Shown here one piece after another: positions 1-10,219 of a DNA stretch of 64,000 nt; the stretch's first letter is position 1; the number at the start of each line of letters is the position of its first letter. A program made the position numbers and the translations under genes. The DNA lies in assembly GCA_021234155.1 (NCBI GenBank), contig JAJEKV010000020.1, positions 20,811,518-20,875,517 of the forward strand. The letters are read 5' to 3'. The notes beneath the pieces are model-generated. The model ran no database searches and was not told the DNA's origin. It saw only the letters and a program-made list of their open reading frames with translations. Source of the DNA: Isoetes taiwanensis (Eukaryota > Streptophyta > Lycopodiopsida > Isoetales > Isoetaceae).

Positions 1-1502
1 GGATGGCTAGAACGGTAAGGGACACGGAGGTGTCTCGTAAATCCGTCCCCTATGGACTCCTAATAACAGCGGAAGCATATAACTAATGTCAGTACTAGCA
101 ACGAACAACAATAATAATAAGTCTACCTCGAAGGGTAGCTCAATCCATCCATCCATAGAATCGTCAGAAGGATCAATACACCATAAAACAATAAAGCTTC
201 TACCCAAGCTCTGACTCGTGGGGGAAAGTACACTGACGGCTAGGTCTCAAGATAGACACAGACGGAAGTGTAAACAATGGCGGGGCTAGCTATAAGACAA
301 TGGCTAAGGGTTGACCACTCCATCCGTCCCTCCTGTGCATACTTTGCAGATGGGCTAAAATGAGCTATAAGCGTGGATCAGAGTCACCGGATACGCAATC
401 TCTTGGATTCACCCTAAGAGACTACTCCAGGTTTCATCTCCTTGGTCCGATGAGGCAAGGTCGGGTTACATCTCCCCTTCCCGGAAATCAGTGATTCGAT
501 GGGCGACTAGAGGATCGTGGCGACACACGTCCGTTCACGTCTTTAACCCCCCCAAAACAAGAACCAGTGGCACTGCAGCTCTTCGTGATCGGGGCGGCAC
601 CATTGATCCGGGGGTGATTTGAACCCATGCCCGCCCACACGGTGACCGACCATAGGCCTAGTGCCCCCCAAGTCCCCAATGGCCTCCAAAGGGGACTATT
701 CCTCCATCTTGTGGCTGATCCCGTTATATGGTGCTCAGTCATTCCATAACTCCCTTAGTCCGGTGGGCTCTATGCACAGGCCGCATGTAATAGGTATTAT
801 GGGTCTATCTAGAAGCATCATACATAAAGCTGCTAGGTCTCTACCCCCCTTCCCAATACATGAGGAGCATAATAAGAGATCAACCATATCATATCCATAA
901 CATATGAACAATAAGAATAAGATCTAACCTAATCACATGAATCTAACTAGGGAGTTAGGGTTCATTGATTCGGTTCATCAGTTGAAATAGTGATTCTAGG
1001 AAGGCTCTACTTAGAATACATGACTCTACTACATCTCTATAATTTTCAAAATACCTGCTGGACGCATTTCCTCCCGATCCCGGGTCTCCATCGATTCTTC
1101 ACATGTTTGAGATTATCGCTATCAATCCAACACGCCCACGCCGCTTGGGTCGCTAAACCGCACTATCTTTGCGCAGGACTTCGGATCTTGATTCTGAACT
1201 CCGGTTGTGACAGTAGCCTCAAGAGTAGGAGGAGCAAAAGTGTCTTCTGGGTTAGGGTTAGGTATTTATAGGCAAGTTAGGGTTAGGGTTGACACCTTGT
1301 CCAATGGGATGCGAACACGTGGCCAGTTACCCCAATCAGGTAGTGCCACGTGGATATATCCTTTCCTAAGGTTAATCAAGTTACATTTTAATGTGACTTG
1401 AACTTACGTAATTGTCATACAAATCTAAGTCATACTGGATTTGTATGGTGACGTGGCCCAAAATATACGTATACATATCGTATATTTTAGGGGAACGTCA
1501 CA
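1..1502 (-). mobile_element. diverged Ty3/gypsy LTR remnant (partial, runs off the left edge)
   Basis: This stretch follows, in the same order, landmarks of the two LTRs at 28,276-29,890 and 39,802-41,429. These are the ggactcct...cagcggaagcat segment, a ...gaagggt...aatccatc segment, the gggttgaccactccatccg box near 310, the tccgatgaggc box near 445, and the terminal gaacgtcaca at 1493-1502. It is clearly more diverged than the other pair. The base after 1502 is not a polypyrimidine run, so this end faces host DNA and not an element body. It is therefore either a solo LTR or the outer LTR of an element lying left of the window. Short reading frames inside it are not credible genes. Orientation is taken from the shared LTR order. 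Confidence 0.7.
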
Positions 1503-3104
1503 AAGATCCTCTGTGCATGTTATATAAGCATCAATTTTGTACATGACAGATCTGATCTTTCGAGATCTTATCTTCTATTTTTAATTTTGGTATATCGATC
1601 AGAGAGATATACCTATATGATGTATTTCCTCTAATATGAATATTAAAAAAAAAAAACCTTGCCTTCAAAAAAAAAAAAAAAAAGGAATTATAGAATATTA
1701 GGAAATTTACCAAAATAACCTGGGCTGAAGAATCTTGATTTGACCATACTAATCAACACTGCTTCAACGATCATGGAACTGCAAAAGGTAATAATAAAAA
1801 ATTAGTAAAACAACACATCAGAGTCTGATGAAATTTTTATAGACTGTTTCTTAATTTGCAATATTCCATTTTAAATATTTTGGGGCCGACCTGAGGTCCA
1901 GACCAGTCCTATTCAAGATATTTCAATAGTATCTACAAGTGCAACCAGATGAAAAAAGAAAAGGTACATCTGGAGCAATATATCTGGCCGAATTTTCATC
2001 TGTTGTGCCAAGATTCAGGCTCTGAAGTAAAATCCTTCCACAAGTGCTGCAAATCAAAAAATATCACATAGAGTCCTTAATAATGCTGGTTGAAGGCTTT
2101 TTTGCCCAAATCGTTAAAGAACCGGGGAGATTCTTTTACCTGTGTTCAGATTTATTTAAAGAATCCCATAGATTCTGCCAGAACTTGCCACAGATATGCA
2201 GATTGATAGAAGGAAAATGGGTCCTGAACGATTGGTGTTGTGTCCACTGTTGGGTCATTCTTAAAGAGAAGCGCCATACTTGCGGCTGCAACAGAAGCTC
2301 AGATCAGAAAAGCTCATAACTAGTAGCTGAAGCTTCAAGCAGGCTGGAGCTCCTACAGATTCGGCAGATAGCCGATATGGTTTGGAGTATTTAGAACGGG
2401 CTGGAGCTCCTACAGATTCGGCACATAGCCAATTTGACTGGGGGATTTCGCATCGAAATGAAGGGCATCGAAAGGAAAGGTCGTTGACCGAAAACTCAAA
2501 CCCTAACCCTGGAATCTAAAATTCCATTATCTGGTCTACTCAAAATTAGAACAAATACATAAGAGAATATGTGTTGCGGCGAAGAATCAGAATTGGCTAT
2601 AAGGGCTATTTGATTTTAGTATGTTTTTATCTTCAATTATTTCCTTCCTCCAACGTGTGTTGGAACTTCACCCCCATTTGCATTTTTCTTGCTTCATAAA
2701 ACAGTAACATGTGGTATTTTTGAATTTTTTCTATTTATTCATCCAACATGTGTTGGAAGTCACTCCCATGGTTGTTAGGTACTTGGAAATTTATTTCATC
2801 TATAATGTAATCCATTTCCACTAATTCTCATCACTTTGATATTTGCATAGGTTGGAGCTAAGAGAAGCAAGCCATTTCATTGTGGTTTTTAAGGTGCATA
2901 TGACTACTTAGTTTAATTAAAGGTCATCTAAATTGACTTAGCTTTAAAATTACATTTGGAATTTTTCTTTGACACTTTTGGGCAATGCTTTTGGATACTT
3001 GTATTGGCCTTGTAACATTCAACATACATTGGAACTTTTCACTATAGGTTCAAGAAACTTGAAACAAATACATATTGACATATATACACAAAAACCAAGT
3101 TCAG
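1503..3104. other. AT-rich spacer, no gene recognised
   Basis: No convincing exon or transposon protein was seen. Contents are an A-run pair at 1646-1684, a short imperfect direct repeat at 2343-2435, and otherwise unstructured AT-rich sequence leading into the broken gene that starts near 3105. Confidence 0.6.
2343..2435. repeat. two-copy direct repeat, about 36 bp each
   Basis: The segment gctggagctcctacagattc, followed by ggca(g/c)atagcc, occurs at 2343-2378 and again at 2400-2435, 57 bases apart, with two or three differences. It is a local tandem duplication with no obvious coding role. Confidence 0.7.
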
Positions 3105-5528
3105 TATGGCATCTCAGGTGTGTATACCCCTAACCACTCGAGGATATGAAATGTTTTATTATGATCGTTGTAACGAAGCAAATGTGCTACTTATATAGAG
3201 CAAGAAAATCCAAGAAGGAATGGACGTTATGCTGGTGGAAAATGGTCCAAACGAAGCAGAAGGCACAATAGATCTTGCCACAATTAAATCTTAGGTGATT
3301 GATATGTCATCATTTCTTTTTTTTAAAGGTTGTCTATGTCAAACCTATCACTCCATCACATGATTATCTACTGGAGCATGTTGGTTCTTTTGTGAGATGG
3401 AAGAAGAGCAATTTGAGACCACAGTTTGGAGAAGGACCAGCAATTGAAGATCAGTTTCTAGTTCCAAAGATACGACATTGCCTATAGAAAGTAGTCAGAC
3501 GTTTGATCGAAATAATAGATCAGCATGGCATAAGGTCATTGTCCTAGACAAGGAGAAAAATAAGTTGGAATTTGCCTTTATTGTTGTAGCTTTTACAAAT
3601 GAAATTGTTGATGGCGCCTGCTTAGGAGAAATTAACCTTTGGATTACAGTGTTTGAGATGATGGTTGGTGTTAGCCCATTCGAGATTGGAAAACTGATAC
3701 GGTGGCCAATCAATAATTTAGCATTGCTCAATGGAGAATCATTGCTTGGACCGATTCATGCAACTGATGAAAAAGGTACTAGCAACTTGAAAAAATACAA
3801 GCGTCCCTACCATTTTATAAAGAGACAGAAGGACAAATGAGTAGTAAAAGAAGTAAAAAATGGCCTTGTGTTATGAAAAATATTGCTAATGTGGCATCTA
3901 TTGATTGTTGTCCAAATCATTGTTCCAATATGGTGATAGGAAAAAAATCTTCATTGCCAGAATCAAGTATCATTCATTACAATTTAATGATCAAACAACT
4001 TTCATGTATGATAGTTTTACAGCAAGTGTAAAAGATGAAGATGGAAAATACAAGGGCATGTTAGTTGATGGAAACATTGTGTATTGGAAGGAAGGAAGGA
4101 AAAATTTTTAACGTCCACGGAACCCAATCGGGTTATGGGACCAAGTACATAAGGGACCGAAGTCCTGGACCGAAGTCCAAATAAGAACATGGGCCGAAGC
4201 CCTTAAACCAAAGCACAACGTGAGCTAGAACACAACCATCATGACCCGGATTAAAAACCACCTGGGAAAAAACCGTTGCCAGGATGACTATGGCTGCTCA
4301 CCGATCCAAAAATCCATGTTGTTGCACAAGCAACAAGCATACCTTCATACCTCCAGCAGGCAAAGCTTCACCAAGCAACTCCGAACCGTAACCTCTTCAC
4401 AACTGGGTGCTGGAAAACAGACGCCCCCAACGCCAATCGCCCAGACACGCAGGGAAGGCGGCGCTCAGAAAAACCGCTCAGGGAAATCGCCCATCGGAGG
4501 TGCCTCCTCACCCATCCACCAGCCCTGCGCCAAGGCGCCAGCACCCCCAGGTATGCGCGCAGGCGGACATCCACTCAGGCACACACAGGGGCGCCATCCT
4601 TCACTGCCGCTGCTCCAACGCCATCCATCACTGCATCCGCTCGGGCAGGCCTCAGGCAGCGCCTCAGGCAGGTGCCAGGCGCCAGGCGCCAGGCGGAGGC
4701 GCCAGGCGGAGTATTGCAAATGATGGTATACAATCTATGGGATTTGTAAAGCCACTGTTTATAATGGGAAAGACAAAGATGTGGTTTAGAAGGTCGATGA
4801 AGCGGTGGGCTGTAGCAACTGATTTTCAAGGTGAGCATGTGTATTTTGAGGAAGCAGAAGTTTAAGTAAAGCAGGAACAAATGTTTTATGAGACATGAAA
4901 TGCAAAAACTTCATTGGAAGAAATTCAAGAAGATGAGCCAGATAATTCAGAAAGCAAATTGCATAAGTTTTCAAGCAACTCAATGACATTTGATCATGTT
5001 CAAAGTGATTAGATTCAATATGTTTCGGTATATATGGGTGAAGTTGTTCTTGGCATTTAAAGGAATCACTCAACCATTAATGTAGTAGCCAATAAGTATA
5101 ATCTGCCTTAGTCTTTACTTCTGAATTGGTTGAACAGTGGAGGGCAATATGAAGCGAAGGCACAAAATAATGCTGGAAACGTCACTTTAGCACCATCGAC
5201 TGAACCTTTTATGAATGAAACTATAGAAGACATAGAGAATACTGAATTGTCTTAGAACAGTAGCAACAAAGTACCAGATTTGTTATGCATTACTCCAACA
5301 ATAGTTGAATGGTATAACTATGAAAAAGAAGAATTGTGTGAGGCAAAACAGCTTGAGAAGGAGACAAAGCGCCCTGAAATGAAAGAGAAAAAGAGAGAGA
5401 AGAAAGAAGAAAGGGAAAGAAAAAGAATTTCAGCTTTGCAAATGAAAGTCTTAAAACATGAAGAAGCAAGGAAAAAGAAGGCAGCCATAAGAGCAAAAGA
5501 TACAACTATTCTAAAACGTAATCATTGA
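3105..5528 (+). pseudogene. broken plus-strand gene, possibly from a plant DNA transposon
   Basis: Coding-like segments follow one another on the plus strand but are broken by stops and frame changes. One piece starts MASQVCIPLTTRGYE near 3105. Another around 3320-3487 contains VGSFVRWKKSNLRPQF. A long open piece spans 3478-3840. A last open piece at 5280-5528 is a very Lys/Glu-rich, probably coiled-coil tail that continues upstream to about 5090 through two in-frame stops. The hydrophobic-W-K/R-x-x-L pattern of the second piece recalls the C-terminal region of some plant CACTA-type transposon proteins. That resemblance is weak and only inferred. A separate retroelement copy (4087-4712) interrupts it. 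Function is unknown; it is very unlikely to be active. Confidence 0.45.
4087..4712 (-). mobile_element. non-LTR retroelement insertion (SINE-like or 5'-truncated LINE) inside the broken gene
   Basis: The left edge is a ggaa microsatellite followed by tttttaacgtccacggaaccc. The next roughly 320 bases (4091-4409) are almost identical to 23,327-23,645. The two copies diverge abruptly after aactgggtg. This copy then continues into a GC-rich tract (4410-4712) ending in tandem ccaggcg repeats. A simple-repeat tail at one end and a variable opposite end are typical of target-primed retrotransposition, so the element reads on the minus strand. Gene-like sequence resumes on both sides. No clean target duplication could be defined because the tail merges with the flank. 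Confidence 0.6.
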
Positions 5529-5858
5529 CTTAGTATGTTGATCTAATATCTAAATTTTTTTGTAAATTCATGCTCTTTCTAATTAGATTACTACTAATCT
5601 AAAGATGGTAGGTATGAATTCTGATCTTATATGATCCTTAAATTGGATCTTATGGGATTGTTGTACATGATTCACATTTAGATGTTTGACCACATATTCC
5701 ATATTTGGATAAGTCTAGACACATATATGTAATTACTTGATCCATATCTAGTTGCAGTTTGGTCAATTATTAAGTTTTCTCTTGTCAAATTGTGGATCAA
5801 GTTGTCGATTCAAATTTTACAATGGTTCATAACAGAGAAGATGCCTTATTGAAATTCA
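5529..5858. other. AT-rich spacer
   Basis: This is low-GC sequence between the broken gene and the paired repeats. Nothing recognisable was seen in it. Confidence 0.6.
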
Positions 5859-6300
5859 AAATGAGGCGTATCCTGGACTACCTCGGTCGTTGGATCCATC
5901 AATCTTATGGCCCAAACCATATGCTGGGGCCTTTGGGTGCCTTCCGTTTTGATTATGGTCATTTATAATTGGGGGCGCCTAGTATTTTGAAATATGAACT
6001 ACGAGTTCGCCTAAGATCTTGGAATAATACGGGACTGGAATCTTTATACGGCTTCGCCTAAGATTTTAGAATATGAAATGGGGGGCTCGAACCTCTACCA
6101 AAATAACTCAATGTTCTAATAAGAATGTTTTGACCAATTAACCAGCGAACTAATGTGATGACTTCTTATCTTAAGTATATTTTCTTTTATAATCACCCAT
6201 TCAATTGTTTTAGGCATTTGGTCTATGGTTTCAAGGATTGTTATTTTTTACATCCATATCAAATCCCCCTGAAACCTCATGTTATTGTGCTACATATTCT
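5859..6300 (-). repeat. SINE-like repeat, copy A
   Basis: This 442-bp unit is matched by the next 434 bases of non-MITE sequence (copy B). Read on the minus strand, it carries GGTTCGAGCC at 6083-6092, which fits an RNA polymerase III B box. An A-box-like segment (TTAGCTCGCTGG in copy B, one or two changes here) lies about 50 bases upstream of it. These positions fit a tRNA-derived SINE head at the right end and a body running left. The tRNA parent could not be named. Confidence 0.5.
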
Positions 6301-7290
6301 AAACGAGGTGCACCTGGACTACCTCAGTCATTGGATCCATTGATCCTACAGCCCAGACATATGTTGGGGCCTCTGTGCGCCTCTCATTTCGATTATGGTC
6401 ATTTATGATTAGGGTATGGTCGCCATGTTTCGCGCACTTAAGAGGCAAACTAAAAAATGGAGGCACGGTCAAAGTCAAAATTGGTTAAAAACATGTTTTT
6501 TGGATACCTAATGTGTTTGCGTTTCCAATAAAAAAAAAATTGCCTGATTCTGACATATCTACAAAAAGTTAGAGTAGGCGGAAGAGGAGGGGGTCTAATG
6601 GCCCCCTCCGTGAGGTAGGTCCCCTTCCTAGCACGCAGGGGATTTCCATCCACTTCTTTGAAGTTTTGCAAGATATTTAAGAGGCAAACGTGGGAGATAT
6701 CTACATCATTAAAAAGCCCTTTCAAATAGCTTTCAAATGCACGTGTCCATGTGCCAAATAGAGATGTGAAAGAGAAGTTATGACACTTTTAGTGAGGAAC
6801 CCATAAATGGTGGGGGATGGGCCCATAAACCGTGGTGAATGGGCCCTGTTATCATAACATTAAATCTTAGCCATTGATTTTTTATTTTAACGGCCTGCAA
6901 CGTATGTTCAAAGGTAGGGGGGTGAGCGATCACGGGTCTATGCGCGAAGGAAGGCAACCATACCCTAGGGGTGCCTATGATTTTGAAGTATGAACTATGA
7001 TCTCCTAAGTTTTGGAATATGAAATAGAGGACTCGAACCTCTATATGGTTGCGCCAAAGGTTAGACTATGAAATATGGGGGCTCAAACCTCTACCAAAAT
7101 AACTCAATGTCCTAATAAAAATGTTTTCACCAATATAACCAGCGAGCTAACGTGATGATTTTTTATCTCAAATCTATTTTTTTTTTGTAACCACCCATTC
7201 AACTTTGATCTGTGATTTCAGGATTGTTATTGTTACATCCATATCAAATATCAAATCCCCTTGGAACACCCTATTATTGTACTATATATT
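6301..7290 (-). repeat. SINE-like repeat, copy B, split by a MITE
   Basis: It starts exactly where copy A ends and repeats the same landmarks in the same order: cctggactacctc, ttggatcca, gattatggtcattta, ctcaaacctctacc and aataactcaatg. Homology is interrupted at 6412 and resumes at 6966, the limits of an inserted inverted-repeat element. A second B-box-like site (7031-7040) lies upstream of the main one at 7081-7090. The two copies are head-to-tail and similarly diverged, so either a tandem duplication or insertion into an older copy is possible. Confidence 0.55.
6412..6965. mobile_element. 554-bp MITE with about 26-bp terminal inverted repeats and TA target duplication
   Basis: The left end reads GGGTATGGTCGCC...TTCGCGCA. 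The right end, reverse-complemented, reads GGGTATGGTTGCC...TTCGCGCA. A TA dinucleotide flanks both sides (6410-6411 and 6966-6967). Copy A of the surrounding repeat gives the empty site, confirming the borders. The interior has no transposase, but holds a short repeat ttaagaggcaaac at about 6438 and 6676. TA duplications are used by Tc1/mariner-like elements, including Stowaway MITEs; the family assignment is only inferred. Confidence 0.85.
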
Positions 7291-7734
7291 AGATCAGAAG
7301 TTGTCCTATTTTGAGTCGAAAGTTATACTATTTTGGACCTTGTAAAATTTGAAATGGTCCATAATTGGGCAAGTTTTTTCTTCCGTGGAACTTTAACAAG
7401 GACAACTTTAGGCATTGTTAACGATTGAAAAAAATAAAATTCTTGAAAAAAGTTCTGATATTAGTTTCAAAGGGTATTTTAGTGCTTTAAATTTCTCAAC
7501 AAAAATTGATTGTTCCTATTTTTAAAGAGAAAAATGTTAAAAGTGGTCCATTATTTGGTACACCTCCCCTAATACATACCTCCGATGGATTGTCTTTATA
7601 TATAAGCAAAAAATGCAATTGCGCTTTGTTGTGAACTATGGTTCATACTACAAACCAAATAGCGAGTCGTAGTCGTGCAGCCTCGCACCTCACCCGTACA
7701 CAATTAAAAGCTCACATGCATAAAAATAGAATAG
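7291..7734. other. AT-rich spacer
   Basis: No gene or transposon signature was seen between the end of repeat copy B and the LINE 3' end. Confidence 0.6.
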
Positions 7735-9535
7735 AATATGATTTTATCGTCCACGGAGACCAACTGGCCTATGGGACCCAAGTACAAAGAGAGAGAACAA
7801 AGAAAGGATACTACCGTGATTAAAAACCCCCCACCAAGGGTTTTGGGAAAAACCTTAGTAGCAATAACGATGCCGACATACCGCACGCTTATATACATAA
7901 TCACAAGTACAACCGAGGTTAATGCCTGACGGGGGCATAACCGAGTCCGCATATCCATTACCTCCCTGAGGTAATGATCCCAACAAGCCTACAGAGGTCG
8001 CGGCTCATAGCTCATGCGGGGCCCGATGGGGCACAACTAACCGAGCATACCGAGCCCGGATATGCTCGTCATGACACCGGACGTGCCTAGAGGGCGTGAC
8101 TTTCATCCTCAATGGCACCCCTGCTGACAAAGACTGATGCACTCGCCCTCACGCAGCGGCCCGAATCCATCTCCCCGCCTCAATGCGGAGGTGGTGTGCA
8201 CCCGTCGCGAATGGAAGCAATCACCCCGCGCTTTTCATGGGTAGATGGGTGCGCAGGTAGTGGTGTGGGCCCCTCGTGAGCATGGGATTAACCTGCTGCC
8301 GATAATTTTGCCACCTTGACATGTGACAGGGCCTCTGATCCCAAAGCTTGGCCATGAAGCAAGCATGCAAGTACCGCTTCAAGGCAAAGCCGCTGCGTTC
8401 CTTCGGTGTATGCACCGGTCCACATCCGTGTGTGCCTGCACATTCCATCGCGAGAACCACCGGGCTTGCTTGTCTTTCCAAAGAAGCTTTGAGTCGCCAA
8501 GGGCCCATCGCCACTTGCCAAAGCAAGGTTGGGCAGCCGGGCTTCATCCATAGCCACCACCTTCCGGAAGTAAATAATGTGACGCCCAAATGACCCTCAG
8601 AATGGAAGGAAGCCCGCCTCCCCGGAGCAAGATCTCGATATGGAACCGGGGATTTCACTCCCAAAGGTGCCCGCCCAAGAAGGCCTTCAGACTGCTCTAG
8701 ATCGCTTCCAAGTGGTGAGGGATATCACCGGCCCCACACTTCCGCCCCCATAGAAGAGGACCGGTTCAACCAAGGCCCCCCAACAAGTGTGCCTCGTGAC
8801 CCCATGCATACAAACTACGCCTTGTGACTGTTGTTTTGCATTGCATATAGGGCTTTCCGGCCTGCAGTGACCCGTAAGAATCGATGGATGCATCCCAAAG
8901 GTGTGGTAGTAGAAAACTCAATGCCCAAATACTTATAAGATCGAGCCACCTCCACTACCCGCCTGTTAAGTGAATGAGGGAAGGCGTGGGTGTTGATGAT
9001 GGGACCAAAGAAGACACCCTCGCCTTGGCCAAGTTAACTCTCATGCCGTGAATTGGCGTAAAGTGTCCAAAGCATCCGGTGGCATTGCATGTCCTCCGGG
9101 TATATATGAAAGCGGTCAACATCATCGGCATATATGAGTTCTTGGGATTATGTGGTGCATCAACCGAGCCATTCTTCTAGCCGGTCAATGTACAAGACGA
9201 AGAGCGCGGGGATAGAGGGCAGCCCCGAGCACCCCAATGCTACTAACAACCAGCTCCCCGACAAAGGTGAGACGGCCGAGCAAGCCTCCTCAGATATAGT
9301 CTCAGATATAGCATTCGCGCAAGTCGACGGGGTCCCCAAATTGCCTCAATCTGTCCCACAACTTATCCCGAGGCACTGTGTCAAAAGCCTTTGCGAAATC
9401 CACAAAGCAACAATACAGGTTCTGGCGTTGATTACGGCTATCCTCTATGAGTGTTCGCAGAGTGAAGATATGGTCAATAGTAGAATGCCGGGGGCGGAAG
9501 CCTGCAATGGACTTTTGTTAAAATTACTCCCTCTT
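7735..9535 (-). pseudogene. decayed 5'-truncated LINE: reverse transcriptase and 3' end
   Basis: Read on the minus strand, the right part encodes GFRPRHSTIDHIFTLRTLIE and then FVDFAKAFDTVPRDKLW, the finger and first palm motifs of LINE reverse transcriptases. GCPLSP and LFVLYIDRLEEW follow in shifted frames. The catalytic YADDVD lies at about 9127-9132 and the thumb-like KYLG near 8930. A C-terminal region then runs down to about 8220 with several stops. Below that comes an untranslated stretch ending at 7735 with cgtccacgg...tatgggacc, the same terminal sequence as the short repeats at 4091 and 23,327. Several frameshifts make it inactive, and the 5' half (endonuclease, ORF1) is missing. Confidence 0.85.
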
Positions 9536-10219
9536 AAATTTACTCGCATATGGCAATGATGTTATTTTTACACAATTTAAAAAAGAAATAATTTTATAGT
9601 AATTTCAGCAAAAAGTTCTTTCATCCCAAGGGACTAGACTGTAATGCGTTAAAGTTGCATGTCAACCAAAGCAATAATATGTAAAGGGCAAAATTGCAAA
9701 GGGCTCGGTCCGCACATACGAAAAGTCATGCTAATTTTTACAATATCTGAGCAGGGAAAGCATTAAGTCTTGGGAATTGTATACAAAAATTATAGTGGCC
9801 GCAATTGTTTGGTATGCTAGAGATACATTGCTAATGGTTGTATTTGAGTCAACTGTAATAAAATACACATGACAATAGCAAGTTTTTCTTTATATGTGTC
9901 ATTATTTTTTATTACACAGCGGCAAAGGCCCACCAAGCTAGGTTTCTTGTCTCACAAATAAATTCAGAGATTTGCTACATGGTGGTGCTATAATCATTAG
10001 ACCAGAAGTAGCAACCCACTGCTTTCAACGAGCGTATCCCCTTTTCTATCAAGGTGTTTTGGCTCATGCTGAGCTGGCAACCACATGGCATGTCAGACAT
10101 CCATAGCTGCAGTCTTCATATTAAATAGCAAGGCTTTCCAACTTCCAGAAGCCTTACGAGCATGCACCACCTTAAAAAGGAACCAAATTTGCGAGATACC
10201 CATATGATTTATCAGCTCT
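9536..10219. other. spacer between the LINE and the 3' end of the membrane-protein gene
   Basis: AT-rich and without a convincing open frame. It probably includes the 3' untranslated region of the gene ending at 10,220, but no strong AATAAA signal was identified. Confidence 0.5.

Noticed and set aside
4465-4880. Overlapping open frames on both strands in the GC-rich insertion
   Set aside because: They lie across a retroelement and a gene border, and are open because of GC-rich composition and repeats.
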